Shown here one piece after another: positions 47,361 to 60,818 of a DNA stretch of 64,000 nt. Positions within the stretch are counted from its first letter, which is position 1, and each line of letters begins with the position of its first letter. Below the pieces are notes generated by a model that had not been told where the DNA came from, searched no databases, and was given only the letters and a program-made list of their open reading frames with translations. This DNA comes from Escallonia rubra. Taxonomy: Eukaryota > Streptophyta > Magnoliopsida > Escalloniales > Escalloniaceae. The translations under genes and the position numbers were made by a program. The DNA lies in NCBI GenBank assembly GCA_033065855.1, contig JAVXUO010000272.1, positions 226,211-290,210 of the forward strand. Reading direction: 5' to 3'.

Positions 47361-48225
47361 GGCATTCCTAACTAGCCTCCAATTTCATAAGATGTGAAAC
47401 AATTAATTGATTTCTAGTTACGTTAGTACTAGTATCATATCTATATTGAGATTTAACAGATCGCTTAGACTCCCCCAAACTCCAAATGACTTTTAGTGAC
47501 ACTTGTTAACAACACAAACACTACCTTCATTTAGTAGTGAGAGAGTCTAAATTTGAAATAATGAATTTATAAATTTCCATAATGCATACCGGGATTTTCT
47601 TAACTTTTTTACTTTATGCTTTAACCAAAGGGCATATGGGCATATATATAAGCAAGTCTAAGTCGCAAATATGGGGGTTGGGTGGTAGAGTCCAATCAAT
47701 AAGAGATTAATTATAGGCGCCATCCCCAATGAATGGGGTTAAATGCAAGCGCGAAGAATGAACTTAAGACCTTGTGCGACAAAAGTTGTTTCACAATGTT
47801 AAGTCATTATCTGCTTTAAAAACTTAGGCAACCATAAGATAGACCCAATATGTGCATGATTGCTTTAACCAATACCATCGAACGAATAATGTTTGTCCTA
47901 TTTAAATGTAGATTTTTCCTTTCCTCTGATTCACATTCTATGCACAATTTGTTTCCAATTAACTGTTGAGTGATGATAGAACCCTATCGTCAACACGCAT
48001 TTCAATTCAACCAATGGCGGGATCTTTCCAACAGTTGATACCTCACATCGATTATAAATAGATATTGAGATCGCTTCTTATATCTGGTGGACCTTTCCTC
48101 CTATTAAACATGCTTCTGAGTTGGACAGGGAACCTTACCACTAACTACAACGGCAGAGAATAGTTCCTTTGAGGCTTATGCTGTAGTTAATTATTATGAA
48201 CAAAAAATAGTTCAGACACGTTTAG
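47361..48225 (+). repeat. Copy of the PG-G upstream region fused to PG-E
   Basis: Runs parallel to 59613-60447 (shared GCATTCCTAACTAGC, CTCCCCCAAACTCCAAATGA, TTTGTTTCCAATT-like sequence, and AGTTCAGACACGTTTA at the end). At about 48225 it stops and the inside of the PG-C-type solo LTR begins. Upstream sequence of one PG copy is therefore joined to the truncated 3' part of another. Confidence 0.82.
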
Positions 48226-48397
48226 TCCATACGTTTTGATAACTTTCACGGTTAAGCAATTACAAGCTTTAGTCAAACTTTAGGATTAATTATTATGTGA
48301 AATTAAAGTAGCAAATCCAAGCTATATTTTCCAACATATTTCACATTCAGCTATGTGTAATCTGTGTAAATGAAGAGTATCCTTGGTAGAGTCATAC

Positions 48398-49758
48398 CTG
48401 ACCGGGGCGATTTATGTTGTTAGGGCAGTAATTTTGGTCGATGACGATAGGGTTTTGGACATTAATCATGACCGCATGCCAGAAAAGAACACCCTGAACA
48501 AATCCAGATCTAGGTCGACCCCATGGCTTTATCCTCACACCATTTTGTGTACCCTTAAACGTTATGGCTTTAATGGTCACGTTTTGCACACCAGCTTCTT
48601 GCAAATCCTTGCCTAGAATTCTAATGCTGCAAAACCCGCAAATAGTCTTAGGCGAAACTACAACAGTTGGCAAGGATCTCTTTCTAAGTGCCACAGTCCT
48701 GTGATCTACTATACACCATTTTAATAACAGTACTGATATAATCACGTTGATTACCTAATGCCGTGGCCAGGACCGCAAAAATAATTTTTGATCTGCAAAT
48801 TGGCAATTCCGGGGACAATGGAGACACAATCATCACCTGTACTGATCTTAGATCTCAAAATTATGACTCCGGATGACAGTAATTGTACGTGAATGCCGTC
48901 CGTGTTGGGGCTAGTGCCTGATGCCAAGACTTTCACACCCTGCAGCTTCACGTTTCGGCAATCATTGATCACACTGTTAAACATTTGGCTGTTTAGTGAA
49001 GTTAAGCCGCTAATCACGATGTTGTTCGAGTTGGCAAAGCCCAGTGTCCTCAAATGCACATGGTGAGTATGAAACTTTAGGAAGAGGACATTAATTGCTT
49101 TAGGAAAAGGTTTGACAGACAACAAAATATTACAACATTGCTTTAGGAAAAGGTTTGACAGACAACAAAATATTACAACATTGCTTTAGGAAAAGGAAAT
49201 TTTTTCCTAGTATACATTTTGTATAAATGCACTATCGAGTACACTTTTTGTATAAATGCAAAGAGGAAACGGCTTCATATACGTTGATACTAGAAATAAC
49301 AATTGATGAATTTGTCATACCGTAGCTCCACTCGGGCAAAGCTTGCTGGAGGCTTTGCTTGCCCATAGACCAGTGCCTTGACCGTCAAGAATGCCACCGC
49401 TAATGGTTACTCCATTGACACCCTCGAATAGGATCCAGTTTCCAACACTCCTGAGTGCATTGTAATCGGAAGGAGCCACAAGGGTTCCATCGATACGAAT
49501 CGTGATCACCTTATTCTGGCAGGCACCACGAAAATGTACATGCTGAACCAAGTACCTTCCTGGCGGCACATATATCGTTGTCGGCCTTGGCCAGCCGCAA
49601 GCTACAGCCCATGCACTAATTAATGACTTGGTTGAGTCTGTCTTGCCGTCTGGATTGGCTCCTAAACTTAAAACGTTATACGTTACGAGAATTGCTAATG
49701 ATGTAGTGAAGAAGTTGAGGACAAGCGCAATAACAAGGAGACTAATGTGTTTCGCCAT
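48398..49758 (-). pseudogene. PG-E: polygalacturonase lacking exon 4
   Basis: Exon 1 (49758-49321, 146 codons) is fully open, from MAKHISLLVIALVLNFF through a signal peptide to SKLCPSGAT. Exon 2 (49047-48755) keeps NTDG and GDDC but reads GDDCVSIVPG, and its acceptor is altered (AGG for CAG). Exon 3 (48626-48398) has SIRILG in place of SIGSLG and a normal RIK motif. Intron 3 runs into the right part of the solo LTR also seen in PG-C, then breaks off, so exon 4 with the C-terminal cysteines is gone. It could still be transcribed from its upstream region, but no functional enzyme is expected. Confidence 0.9.
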
Positions 49759-49957
49759 ATTCCTTACGTGCAGGAGAGAAAGAGGGGGATAGGGGTTTGA
49801 GGAGTTGAAGAGGTTTAGATTTGTATCTATAGAGGTTTTGGGTGCATAATATCTATGGTACTTCTGTGTATGAGCCAATTTGTGTTGAAGCAGCAACGAT
49901 GGGCCGAAATACTGATGCTTCTTCACGGTCAGTACACTCAAGAGCCGTAAAAGAACT

Positions 49958-50192
49958 ATTAATTTTACGCTACACCCCATACTTAGGGGTCAGTTGCACC
50001 CAGCACCCCATGGTTCTAAAATTGGCACCCAACACCAAAAATTTAAAAATCTTGGTATCAAGCACTAATTGATGGTCAAAATGGCCTTTGACTAGACGGT
50101 TGTTAATTTTTTAAAGGCAAATTGGACTTTCCACCTGTGAAATCCTAGTCAGCTCCAACCCTTAAGCCATGTAATCTCTCTCTCTTCCCCAT

Positions 50193-50229
<37 letters not shown>

Positions 50230-51334
50230 GAGTGCCTCTCTCTCCTCTCTTTTGTCGCCTTGTCCGTCCCACCATCTCCACTCCTACAATACACCAAAAA
50301 ACCTTTTACTTGAAGAGAGAAAGCAAGATGGAGAGCCAGCCAAACCCCATTTTCGATTTTTGCTTCCCATCCCAGCTCACTAGTCAAAATTGTTTAATCT
50401 CCAAAACAAAAAGAAGAAGAAGAATACATGAAACACCCATTTCGAAATATGCCTTCATTTGGCATAAAGGAATTGTCGTCCATGAGGATGAAAAAATAAG
50501 AATTTCCCAAAATGAATCTCTGAGGCTTTTGAACTGGGTGTTTTAGTTTTCTGGGTCACATGTCTTGCGCTCTTGATTGATTCAGCAAAGCGGCCTTCTT
50601 CATCTAACGGTCGTCACATGCTCTGTAATTTTTGGTCGATGATTTGAGGCGATTTTGATGGCCGTGGCGGATTGCGGCGATGAGCTCAAGGATCAGAGGG
50701 ACGGGATCATGGAGCGGCTCTACTAGTCCACTATCGTCATTGTGCCGTGACAAATTATCAGATAGGAACCACAATCGTCAAGGCCTAAATTGAGAGGGAA
50801 GCTACGCCGGAACCCGCTGTTAAAGCATGAGGCTCACCGTTGACTTTGCTGTCAGTTCAGAGCCAGAATGAGGAGTTGGATCCGTTTGGTAGGCTATTTG
50901 ATGAAGATCAGACAACGATTCTTAGGATTAAAGATCAGGGGCACGTGGTGATGGGGAGAGTGGTAGTGGCGATGGTGGCACGCCAGGCAATGTCTTTGGT
51001 CAGAGCCAGTGGCCCGTCGGTTAGGGCATGCCATGTGTTAGGAAGACCGAAGATGATTAGTTAGGGAGAGAAAAAGGTGCGAGGAAATGACGTGGAGGGC
51101 TTGATGTTAATTGTTTGTGTCATTTAGAGCTGATGTGGACGAAAGGTGGATAGAACAGGTAAACAGACTACTTTACCCCTTAAAAGTAACAGAAGCATGG
51201 TCAAAAGCCAATTTGACCGTCATTTGGTGTTAGATACCAAGATTTTAAATATTTTGGAGATGGGTGTCAATATTAGAACTACGGGGTGCTGGGTGCAACT
51301 GACCACTAAGTATGGGATTTAACGTAAAATTAAT
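49958..51334. mobile_element. Mutator-like element with ~180-bp inverted repeats
   Basis: Both ends start ATTAATTTTACG and continue as diverged inverted repeats of about 180 bases (CATACTTAGGGGTCAGTTGC on the left, CATACTTAGTGGTCAGTTGC inward from the right). The flanks CCGTAAAAGAA / CCGCAAAGGAA look like a diverged target duplication of about 9-11 bp, the Mutator size. Inside are a (CT)n tract and GC-richer sequence that might be captured gene material, but no transposase. The same element starts at 63641 upstream of PG-F, so it predates that duplication. Confidence 0.8.
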
Positions 51335-51402
51335 CCGCAAAGGAAAACTTCTCATTGTAACGAAACTTGCACAAATGATCTTGATGCTACTTTGGCTAAG
51401 AG

Positions 51403-54400
51403 TGTTGAAGAATGATTCAAAGTTGTTACAGATAATTTGTTCTAGAATTATCTTTTAGTGGCTTAGTGGTGTAGTGGTGTAGTGGTGTAATGGCTTAGTG
51501 GTATAGTGGTTCATGTTTTTAGGAATTCTTGTTATGTGTAAACCTATATAAAGGCGCTAGTGGTTCATCATTTTGTGTGCATCAAATAATTGAATGAAGT
51601 AATCCTCCTATTTCGTTCCTTTCTTTGTCAATTGTCTTTCTCTTAAACTCTTAAATTCTACATTATGGTATCAAGAGCAGATTCCGAGTTCGATTGTGCA
51701 GTGGCTGATCATGCCAGCCAATGGTGGTGCAAATGTTTCATAACCTCTGATTCCCATATTCAAAAGGGAAAGCTACGAGTTTTGGAGCATCAAGATAAAG
51801 ACCTTGTTCAAGTCTCAAGAACTTTGGACTTGGTTGAAAATGGATATGCTAACCAAGATGATGAAGCCAAGCTGAGGGAAAACAGAAAGATGAACTCCAA
51901 GGCACTGTTCTTCATTTACCAAGCAGTGCACGAGACAATTTTTTCCAGAATTGCTGCTGCAGAAACCTCAAAAGATGTTTGGGGAATTTTGCAAAAAGAA
52001 TTTCAAGGCTCTGCAAAGGTAATTACAGTAAAACTTCAATTTCTCAGGCGAGACTTTGAAATTTTATTTATGAAAAGCGATGAGTCTGTACAAGATTTCT
52101 CTCTAGAGTCAATAGTTTTGTGAGTCAAATGAGGTCTTATGGTGAAAAGTTAGAGGATAAAATTGTGGTTGCAAAAGTTTTAGGAACCTGACTACTAAGT
52201 TTGACCATGTAGTAGCTGCAATTGAAGAGTCTAAGGATTTATCCATTTTTTCGTTTGATGAACTAATGGGGTCTCTACAAGCACATGAAGCAAGAATTAA
52301 CACGTCAGCTGAAAAAGTGAAGAAAAGGCATTTCAAGCAAAGGATGAGTCATACAGGCAAAATGACAAATTAATCGTAAGAAGATACGGTAGAGGAGGAT
52401 CTCGTGGCAGAGGTCATGGTCGTGGCAGAGGGCGAGCCGATGGGTTCTTCAACAATCGAGGAATTGAGTGTTATTGGTGCCACAAGTTTGGGCATATAGC
52501 GGCAAATTGCGAAAGCAAGGAGAAAATAACAAATTATGCAGAGGAAGAGGACATAGTAGCAGACGAGGAAAGTAAGTTATTCATGGCATGTTTTGATTCA
52601 ACTGCTACTAATGAAAGTGGAATTTGGTTCCTAGACAGTGGCTGCTCTAATCTTATGTGTGGAGTTAAATCGGTATTCAAAGATATTGACGAATCTGAAA
52701 AGAAGCTGGTCAGGCTTGGCTGCATTAAGCATGTTCAAGTCGAAGGAAAAGGTATCGTTGCTGTCAAAATAAGCCATGGTAATGAGAAATTTCTACGTAA
52801 CGTTTACTTCATTCCTTCAATGGCTCATAATTTGCTTAGCGCTGGGCAATTAATGGCTTATGGCTATTCTATTTTATTTGATGACAGTGTTTGCGTGATT
52901 GAGGATAAGAAATCAGGACAGGTTATGGCCAGTGTTCGTATGGCGGAAAACATGATATTTTCTCTTGAAGTTTCTAACGTTGACAAGAAAGTTCTTGTTG
53001 CAAGTGAGCGAAAATGCAACAAATCTATGGCACTTGCAATATGGGCATCTAAATGTGAGAGGTTTGAAGTTACTGAGTCAAAAAGGTATGGTTCATGGTC
53101 TGCCTAATATCAATATGTGAGGGTTGTATTTATGGGAAGAAATGTCGAAAGTCTTTTCTCATTGGAAATACTTGGAGGGCCACTAGGTGTATATTGAGTT
53201 AATTCCTGCTGATTTATGTGGGCCTATGAAAATAGAATCATTTGGGGAGAGTAAATATTTTCTGTTATTCACTGATGATTATAGTCGTATGAGTTGGGCG
53301 TTTCTTCTGAAAGTTAAGTTTGAAGCATTTGAGATGTTTAAAAAATTCAAGACAAGCATCGAGAAGCATATTGGAAAATCCATCAAAGTTCTTCGTACAG
53401 ATAGAGGTGGTAAATTTACATCTCATGAGTTTGATATTTTTTGTGAGAAAAATGGAATCCAAAGGGGATTAACTGCACCACACACACCAGAACAGAATGG
53501 GGTTGCTGAACAGTTGTTGAAATGGCTAGAAGCATGCTTAAGGCCAGGAGTCTTCCTGATCTGTTTTGGGCAGAAGCAGTAGGCACTGCAGTTTACTTAA
53601 GGAACATTTCACCAACAAGAGCGGTTCCGAATCAAACACCATATGAAGCTTGGAGTGGTAAGAAGCCTTATGTAAGCCATTTAAGAATTTTTTGATGTAT
53701 ATCATATGTTTTGGTTAACTCACAAGTTTGTCAGAAGCTTGGTGACAAGTCTGAAAAATGCATTTTTCTTGGATATTGCTCTCACTCTAAAGCATATCGC
53801 TTATGCAATCCAATAAATAACAAAGTCATTATTAGTAGAAATGTGGTATTTGATGAAGATGAAAGTTGGTCTTTTAGTGAAGATGGCAGAGTTGGAGTTT
53901 CGAGTGAGATTCCAACAGAAAATGATGATGTAGTGGGTGATCCAACACCCATAAACTCAATAGTTTCATCTCCAATGACAAGCGACAGCAACATCAGTAG
54001 TTGCAGTTCAACTTCCTCCGATGAAACTCCCCCAAGGAAGGTTAGATCATTGAGAGAAATTTATGAGAGATGTACTTTCACTTTGTTCGCTTCAGACCCA
54101 ACATATTTTGAAGAAGTAGTTGAACATGAAGAATGGTGCGAAGCGATGAAAGAGGAGATAACAACCATTCAGAAGAATGAAACCTGAGAGCTTGTGGACT
54201 TGCCAGATGGGAAGAATGTCATTGGTTTGAAATGAATATTCAAAATGAAATGCCACGCTGATGGGAGTGTTCAAAGACATAATGCTCATCTGGTAGCGAA
54301 ACGTTATTCGCAACAACAAGGTATTGATTTCGAAGAAACCTTCTCCCATGTTGCTCGATTTGAATCTGTTAGAGTTATCTTAGTCCTTGCTGCTCAGCTT

Positions 54401-55856
54401 AAATTGCCTATTTATCAGTTTGATGTTAAGTCAACTTTTTTGAATGGTGAATTGAAAGAAGAAGTTTATTTGTAATTAGAGGTAAAGAAGAGAAGGTATA
54501 CAGGTTAAAGAAGGCTTTATACGGGTCGAAACAGACTCCACAAGCATGGTACATCAAGATTGATTCATTTTTTCTTGAAAAATGATTTGCAAGAAGTGAA
54601 AATGAGCCTGCATTTTATTTGAAAAGGCAAGGTACGAATGGCTTTATTATAGTATGCCTTTATGTTGATGACATAATATATTTGGGGACTTCTCGTTATT
54701 TGATAGCGAAATTTAAAGATAGTATGATGAGAAAGTTTGAAATGTCGGACTTGGGTATGTTGCATTATTTTCTTCCCTTGGAAATTTAGTAACTTGAAGA
54801 CGGAGTTTTTGTGTCACAAAGGAAGTATGCTATAGAACTGTTGAAGAGGTTTAATATGTTGAATTGCAAGGTAGTTGCTACTCTTATGAATTTGAATGAA
54901 AACCTTCTGTCACAAAATAGTATTGATGTAGCTAATGGGAAAGTTTCAGGAGCATAGTTGGTAGTTTGATTTATTTAACTCATACTAGACCCGATATATC
55001 TTTTTCTGTGAGTGTTGTTTCAAGGTCTATGCACTCTCCCACAAAGCTCTATCCCGGAGCAGCTTAGAGGATCATGAAATATATTGCTGGAACTATTGAT
55101 TTTTGCATGTGTTATTCTCATGTATCTCAATTTAAATTTTGTGGATTCACTGACTGTGATTGGGCAAAGTCTGTTGAAAATAGAAAGAGTAATTCTGGAA
55201 GAGTTTTTATTCTTGGATCAGGTGATGTCTCATGGAGTTCAAAGAAACAAGCAACAATAGCACTATCATCGACTGAGGTGGAGTATGTTGCTGCAACATC
55301 TTGGGCATGCCAAGTGCTTTGGATGAGAAGGTTACTTGGTGATTTTCTTAAGGAGAAACAGAGATTTGGGTGATAACAAAACCACGATTGTAATGACAAA
55401 AAATCTGGTCTACCATGGAAGAACTTAGCATATCGACATTTGACATCACTTCATACGTGAGTTGGTAGCAAAAGACATGATAACATTGATGTATTGCAAT
55501 ACAAATGAGCAGGTGGCTGAAATTTTGACCAAGTCACTTCCTGTTCATAAGCATATTTACTTTAGAAGACGACTTAGAGTGTCCACAATCGAATCAAGGG
55601 GGGCTATTGAAGAATGATTCAAAGTTGTTAAAGATAATTTGTTCTAGAATTATCTTTTAGTGGCTTAGTGAGTTAGTAGTTTAGTGGCTAAGTGGTGAAG
55701 TGGTTCATGTTTTTAGAAATTCTTGTTATGTATAAGCCTATATAAAGGCACTAGTGGTTCATCATTTTGTGTGCATCAAATGATTGAATGAAATAATCCT
55801 CCTATTTCATTCATTTATCTGTCAATTGTCTTTATCTTGAACTCTTAAATTCTACA
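51403..55856 (+). mobile_element. Decayed Ty1/Copia LTR retrotransposon
   Basis: LTRs at 51403-51662 and 55605-55856 (TG...CA), a primer-binding site complementary to initiator tRNA-Met (TGGTATCAAGAGC) right after the first, and a polypurine tract before the second. Gag with a CCHC zinc knuckle, protease, integrase, reverse transcriptase (YVDD) and RNase H follow in Copia order, resembling the TNT1 lineage. About ten or more breaks interrupt the polyprotein, so it is a fossil. LTRs differ at roughly 6% of sites by eye, suggesting a few million years. Flanking 5-bp duplications AAGAG/AAGTG fit insertion into the duplicated flank; copy 1 at ~28797 is empty. Confidence 0.93.
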
Positions 55857-55946
55857 AAGTGTGCATGAACTTTCGGTTTTGCTCTTATTCTAACTGATAA
55901 AGTCCAAGGGACGTGAAACTTAGAGACGTGGGAGAAGCAACTGAAA

Positions 55947-56501
55947 TCTAATTATATATATGAAAGCCGAAGCTGATAGAATATAACGTTCTCTTTCCTA
56001 CTTGACATGCCTCTTTTTATGCCATTTGGCATTCAATCAATCAAATAAGTTTCATTTTTCTCTCTTCTACGTCAGCATGTCCCATTTAAAAATAAATATC
56101 TCTCTCAATTTTAAATTTATATCTCATTTAAATCTTGAAACTTTCCTATATTTTACACAAGTCTAATATATTTTCATAATCTAACAAAATTAATCTCCCT
56201 CCTTTTACTTTATTATAAGTCATATAAAACGTATGTGTATATATATGTTTGTATATATATATAATTATCTCTCATATTGTATCTTCTCTTATGTCGCAAA
56301 AATTTTATACTGTTCTATGTGAGTTTTATTAATAAAAATCTCAACACGTTGGTTATTAATATTGTTTCTAAAAAAGGTAAAAAAAAAAAAACTCATAAAA
56401 ATATGAAAATAACATTATTTGTTATTATTATTCGACATTTAAGTATGAGTTTTTAATTAGCCGTTGTTGGTCTCGTGTGCAACGCACGGGGTTAATACTA
56501 G
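55947..56501 (+). mobile_element. Small non-autonomous Helitron
   Basis: 555 bases beginning TCTAATTATATATATGAAAG after an A, and ending with a GTGC-AAC-GCAC hairpin and ATACTAG before a T. The empty site in the paired duplication (AAAATAATTAAG near 28893) shows insertion between A and T with no target duplication, which is diagnostic for Helitrons. No coding content. Confidence 0.88.
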
Positions 56502-57237
56502 TAATTAAGAAAAAGGCGGTTTGTTTTGGCGACTCAACATTCTAACTTTGGAAAGCATAGACGGCCTTTATTTGTTGTAAAATACTAATCATTCATGGAT
56601 CAGGCCACTTTCGGCCCATTTTGTTTCCTTTAAACGCAAGTCTAGTGCCTTAATGTAAAATACGAATCTTTCATGAATCCCTTTAACTACATTTTCGTTG
56701 CTGAAAAGAAAAAGACGAGATCCATGTGAGGCTCAATAGTGGACACACGGCTTCTGTGAACCGCATGTCTACAGAAATGGATCCCTTGTTTACCAAAACA
56801 AAAAAAAAGGAAAAAGAAAAAAAATAAATGGATTGCTTGCATTTAACAGTATAACAACAGGTGCTGTCTGTCGCTGTAGGGTTTTCAATAACAGCAAACA
56901 ACTATTGAAAAACTTTGCTTTTATATCTCTGGGACTTTGGTTGTTTTGTCTCTTAAAGTGTCTTCATTGAAGCTTTATTGGCAACGCCTCTGTAAGGAAA
57001 TGAGACTTGAATCACTAGTGTGTACATTTTCGACGATATTCGGTTTATTGGCAACGTAAGGCATAGTTGCTAAACATTTTATTTCTAGGTCTCTAAGCTC
57101 CTTATTTAGTCGCCATTGCAATTGTCACGTATGGATAATGTCATGTTTCATGTCAGCAAAAAGTTACTTTCTATATTTCTTCTAACTATGCCAATCTTTT
57201 TTAAGCAATTTAGCAGAACAAGTAAACTTGCACAATA

Positions 57238-58191
57238 GTAGAAGCAGATCGAGAAAGTCTAATCAGGGAGCCCCAAAAGGTGATTAAAAAAATCGAAGGT
57301 TAGTATAAAAAACATCGGAAGGGTCAACTTTACATAAGATATAATTTATCTAATCCTATAACTTTACCATTCGTAATGATTTATTTAACTTGGTAAAGTT
57401 AGTTAATAACAAATTACTAATCTTGCATGAAAGAAACTTAATTAACTTCTACACGTAAATACGTACTATTAATGTGATAATTAACTATATGAGGATAATA
57501 ATGCATGTATAAGTTAACAAACTATAAGAATATAAACTAAAAAAATTAACCTTTATCTGCTCGTGTTTTTTTTAATCTGAAGATTTGTACTCTTGAATTT
57601 TGAAAAATAAAGATGGAGCAAGAAAAAGACAGACTATGGTTGCCAGTGGTAAAAAAAGGTTAAAAACACAACAACAACAAAAAAAGCACTGATACATTAA
57701 TGTTACAATATAGTGACATTTTTCGTAAATGTTCTAGATATAATTTTTCACCATTTGATTGTCGATCCTCAAAAAAAGACCTAAAACTAACGTCATATAG
57801 CCCAATTGAGACATTGTACTCATTTTGGAAATAAGAAGTATTTTTCGTTAGAATTTCATGCTCGATCTAATAGATACATATAGAATTCTTGTATGAGTAG
57901 GTATTACATTTATGCAACCGAAAATCGATAAAATATGAATCTAACAAGTTGCTCATCAACTACGCCTTTCGGCCTGATCTTAGGCCACAAAAAAAAACTC
58001 TAGATATATGATATCCGGGAACGAATTCACCATCGTATGGCTGACCGGCGAAAGCCGTTGGAATTTTTTAGTTTACACACGGAAAAACATCCCCTCATCA
58101 TGAGAGTTGTTTCCTGAATCCGAAAGACAGTACATGCATATAATTTCAGATAAATCGTATTAATAACACAACGCGTGTATCTAGGGAATGT
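57238..58191. mobile_element. hAT-like MITE, longer copy
   Basis: Counterpart of 31198-31758, sharing AAGGTGATTAAAAAAATCGA on the left and GTCCGCCCATGCACG on the right, with ~400 more bases in the middle (about 57770-58170). The left terminus is more decayed than in the short copy. Confidence 0.55.
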
Positions 58192-58875
58192 CCGCCCATG
58201 CACGATAGGTTTGTCCATCCGAACCAAATAGGAATGTTCAGCGTTAAATAAACATGGGCTTAAAGGATTGTTTGTTTAAGAAGAAGTTCTGCCATAATTT
58301 CGGGCTCAAAGAAGCATCAGAAACAACCCATGTTCAATTGATGGATTTGATGAATGTGTCTGTGGATAATATAGTCCGGTTAAAAGTTTGCTGTCAGAAT
58401 GCCTGGTAAGCAAAGCAAATGCAAAACATGCATGTAGTATTGCTATTCTCACGGCCGCCCGATGAAATATCTCCTTCAACCTGAGAGGAATAGGATGCAT
58501 CATCATCGATAACAGTATATACCAATAATACATAAACATCTCTGTGATGTGAGGAGACAAAGATGGCCTTTTTGGCCAAACATTCTTCGCCCTTATCTTT
58601 GTTTTTCTTCCATGCCTTTGAGAGACACATAAGCCAGCACGAAGCTTATTCTCATCAAGTCATGTTGCATGATTCTGGGTTTCCATGTTTCTGGCAAATT
58701 TTGTTTCTATACTAACAGTGTGTTCACAAAAGTCCTCTAATGACCAGAAAACGTGCAGGGTAAAACAGAAATGGGACGCATTAAGTGTCTATGAAAATCA
58801 CTCAGAAAAGGGAAACATCAAACTCTTCCATTCAGGTTTCGCTGTAACTTAAGGGCAGACGTAACTGTGGAGTTT

Positions 58876-58995
58876 AACCACCAAGCGCGTAGGTCAGCTC
58901 GCTTAACCAGTAACAGCTGCGTTAAGGGCAGTGGGCCTGCCCGGATCGAACCCGGATTAGTCGGGTCTCAATGGGGTGTCCGGAAACCGGGTGGT
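58876..58995 (+). mobile_element. Short tRNA-derived SINE
   Basis: A 120-base insertion flanked by a perfect 15-bp duplication GTAACTGTGGAGTTT (58861-58875, 58996-59010). The paired duplication has a single copy of that site (near 32340), so the boundaries are exact. It contains box A-like TAGGTCAGCTCG and box B-like GGATCGAACCC about 45 bases apart, as in RNA polymerase III promoters of tRNA-type SINEs. It lacks tRNA folding arms, so it is not a tRNA gene. Perfect duplications suggest a young insertion. Confidence 0.85.
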
Positions 58996-59461
58996 GTAAC
59001 TGTGGAGTTTGGCAAGAATAGCGCAATGATAATTAATTCGAGCTCCATATTCTCGATCTGTGGTCAATTGCTTGTTTCCTGCAAACTCTTCAGTGTACAA
59101 AGGTGATCAAATAAATCCGCATTCTAACAGTAGACAACAACGCCGCTGCATCCCATGTTATGAAAAAGGTAGTGAAATGATATCCTAATTGGACAAGAAA
59201 AATGTTATTGGTTTCCACTCCCGTTCACCGATGGCTGTTTCTGTAAAACTATGCGTCAGCAGTAAATAACCATGTTGTCGCATAAAAACAATGAATCTTC
59301 GTGATAAGGTCAGTACGATTGTATAGAACAAGTTTTTGTTCGCAGATGTATACATTATTCCCATTGAATAGTGGATGATGCACCAATTTATCCATCCAAA
59401 AGGAGTGATGCATGATAGTATGGTGTTATAGACCTTGTAACGAGTGATACATTTATCATTT

Positions 59462-60754
59462 GTTATAAATGGTTAAGCTATCAAATATGAGCCCGACACG
59501 TACGTAAATCCCGACATCGGGGCAAAAGTTGCAGGTAAAATTTTTTTAAAAAATTTATGGTCTCGAATTCCGTGGTGTTAGAAAAGTGATCTAAGATGAC
59601 CACATTCGGTAAGCATTCCTAACTAGCTTCCAATCTCGTAAGATGCAAAACAGTAATTGATATCTAGTTGGGTTAGTCTTGCTATCACATCTATATTGAG
59701 ATTTAAAAGATTGCTTAAACTCCCCCAAACTCCAAATGACTTTTAGTGACACTTGTTAACAACACAAACACAACCTTCATTTAGTAGTGAGAGAGTCTAA
59801 ATTTGAAATAATGAATTTATAAATTCCCATAATGCAAACTAGGATTTTCTTAATTTTTTTACTTTAGGCTTTAACCAAAGGGCATATAGGCATTATAAGC
59901 AAGTCTAAGTCGCAAATATGGGAGTTGGGTGGTAGAGTCAAATCAATGAGAGATTAATTATAGGCACCACCACCAATGATTGGGGTTAAATGCAAGCGGG
60001 AAGAATGAACTCAAGACCTTGCGCGACAAGAGCTCTTATACAATGTTAAGTCATTATCTGCTTTAAAAACTACACAACCATAGGATAGACCCAATATGTG
60101 AACCATTGCTTTCACAAATACCATCAAATGAATAATGTTTGTCCTATTTAAATGTAGATTTTTCCTTTCATCTGATTCACATTCTATGCACAATTTGTTT
60201 CCACGTGTTGAGTGATGATATATAGAACCCTATTGTCAACAGGCATTTCAACCGTTGATATTTTACATCAATTATAATGAATATTGAGATCGCTTCTTAT
60301 ATATGCTAGACTTTTCCTCCTATTAAACATATTTTTGAGTTGGACATGGAATCTTAACACTAACTACAATGGCAGAGAGTAGTTCCTTTGCAGCTTATGC
60401 GGCTGTTTATTATTATGAACAAAGATAGTTCAGACACGTTTAAAGTTCCAATTGTCCTGTAAAAGAAATATGCGTATGCTATAATCCCTGTCCTGTAGCA
60501 AACATATAAGATCCCACATACTGCTAACCCTGAGGAAGTAATAAGGCCAAAGGATAGGTCATGTATTCAGCCATTTTACTTGTCCTGAAAGCAACCCAAA
60601 GAGCGCACACAAAGAACAGAAAAAGGAAAGATTTCTGCAGCCGTACCGGCAAAACAGTTTATGTTTGTTCCATGTAAACAGTGGATTTGACCAATTACGA
60701 GAAGTAGCCCACAATCTAGGCTAGTTACGTTAAAGCCAACAGTCAAATAAAGCC
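59462..60754. other. PG-G upstream region
   Basis: No coding sequence. The part 59613-60447 is duplicated at 47361-48225. The last ~300 bases before PG-G are unique in the window and should hold its proximal promoter. Confidence 0.6.
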
Positions 60755-60760
60755 TATAAA
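60755..60760 (+). promoter_or_regulatory. TATA box of PG-G
   Basis: TATAAA in the context GCCTATAAATTACCCC, 59-64 bases before the ATG at 60819. That leaves a leader of about 30 bases, normal for a plant gene. Confidence 0.75.
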
Positions 60761-60818
60761 TTACCCCGTTATCTTCCCCACCACTTCCAAACTCAAACGC
60801 TAGCTAGAGCTAAACACA

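Larger units (their letters stand above)
49845..59461. repeat. Segmental duplication, copy 2 (PG-E upstream flank)
   Basis: Partner of 28632-32800. Extra insertions here are a MULE (49958), a Copia element (51403), a small Helitron (55947), a longer version of the MITE (57238) and a SINE (58876). The host backbone shared by both copies is ~2.6 kb and holds no recognised gene. Confidence 0.88.

Noticed and set aside
58876-58995. tRNA gene
   Set aside because: It has box A- and B-like motifs but no cloverleaf arms, and sits between 15-bp target duplications, so it is a SINE.
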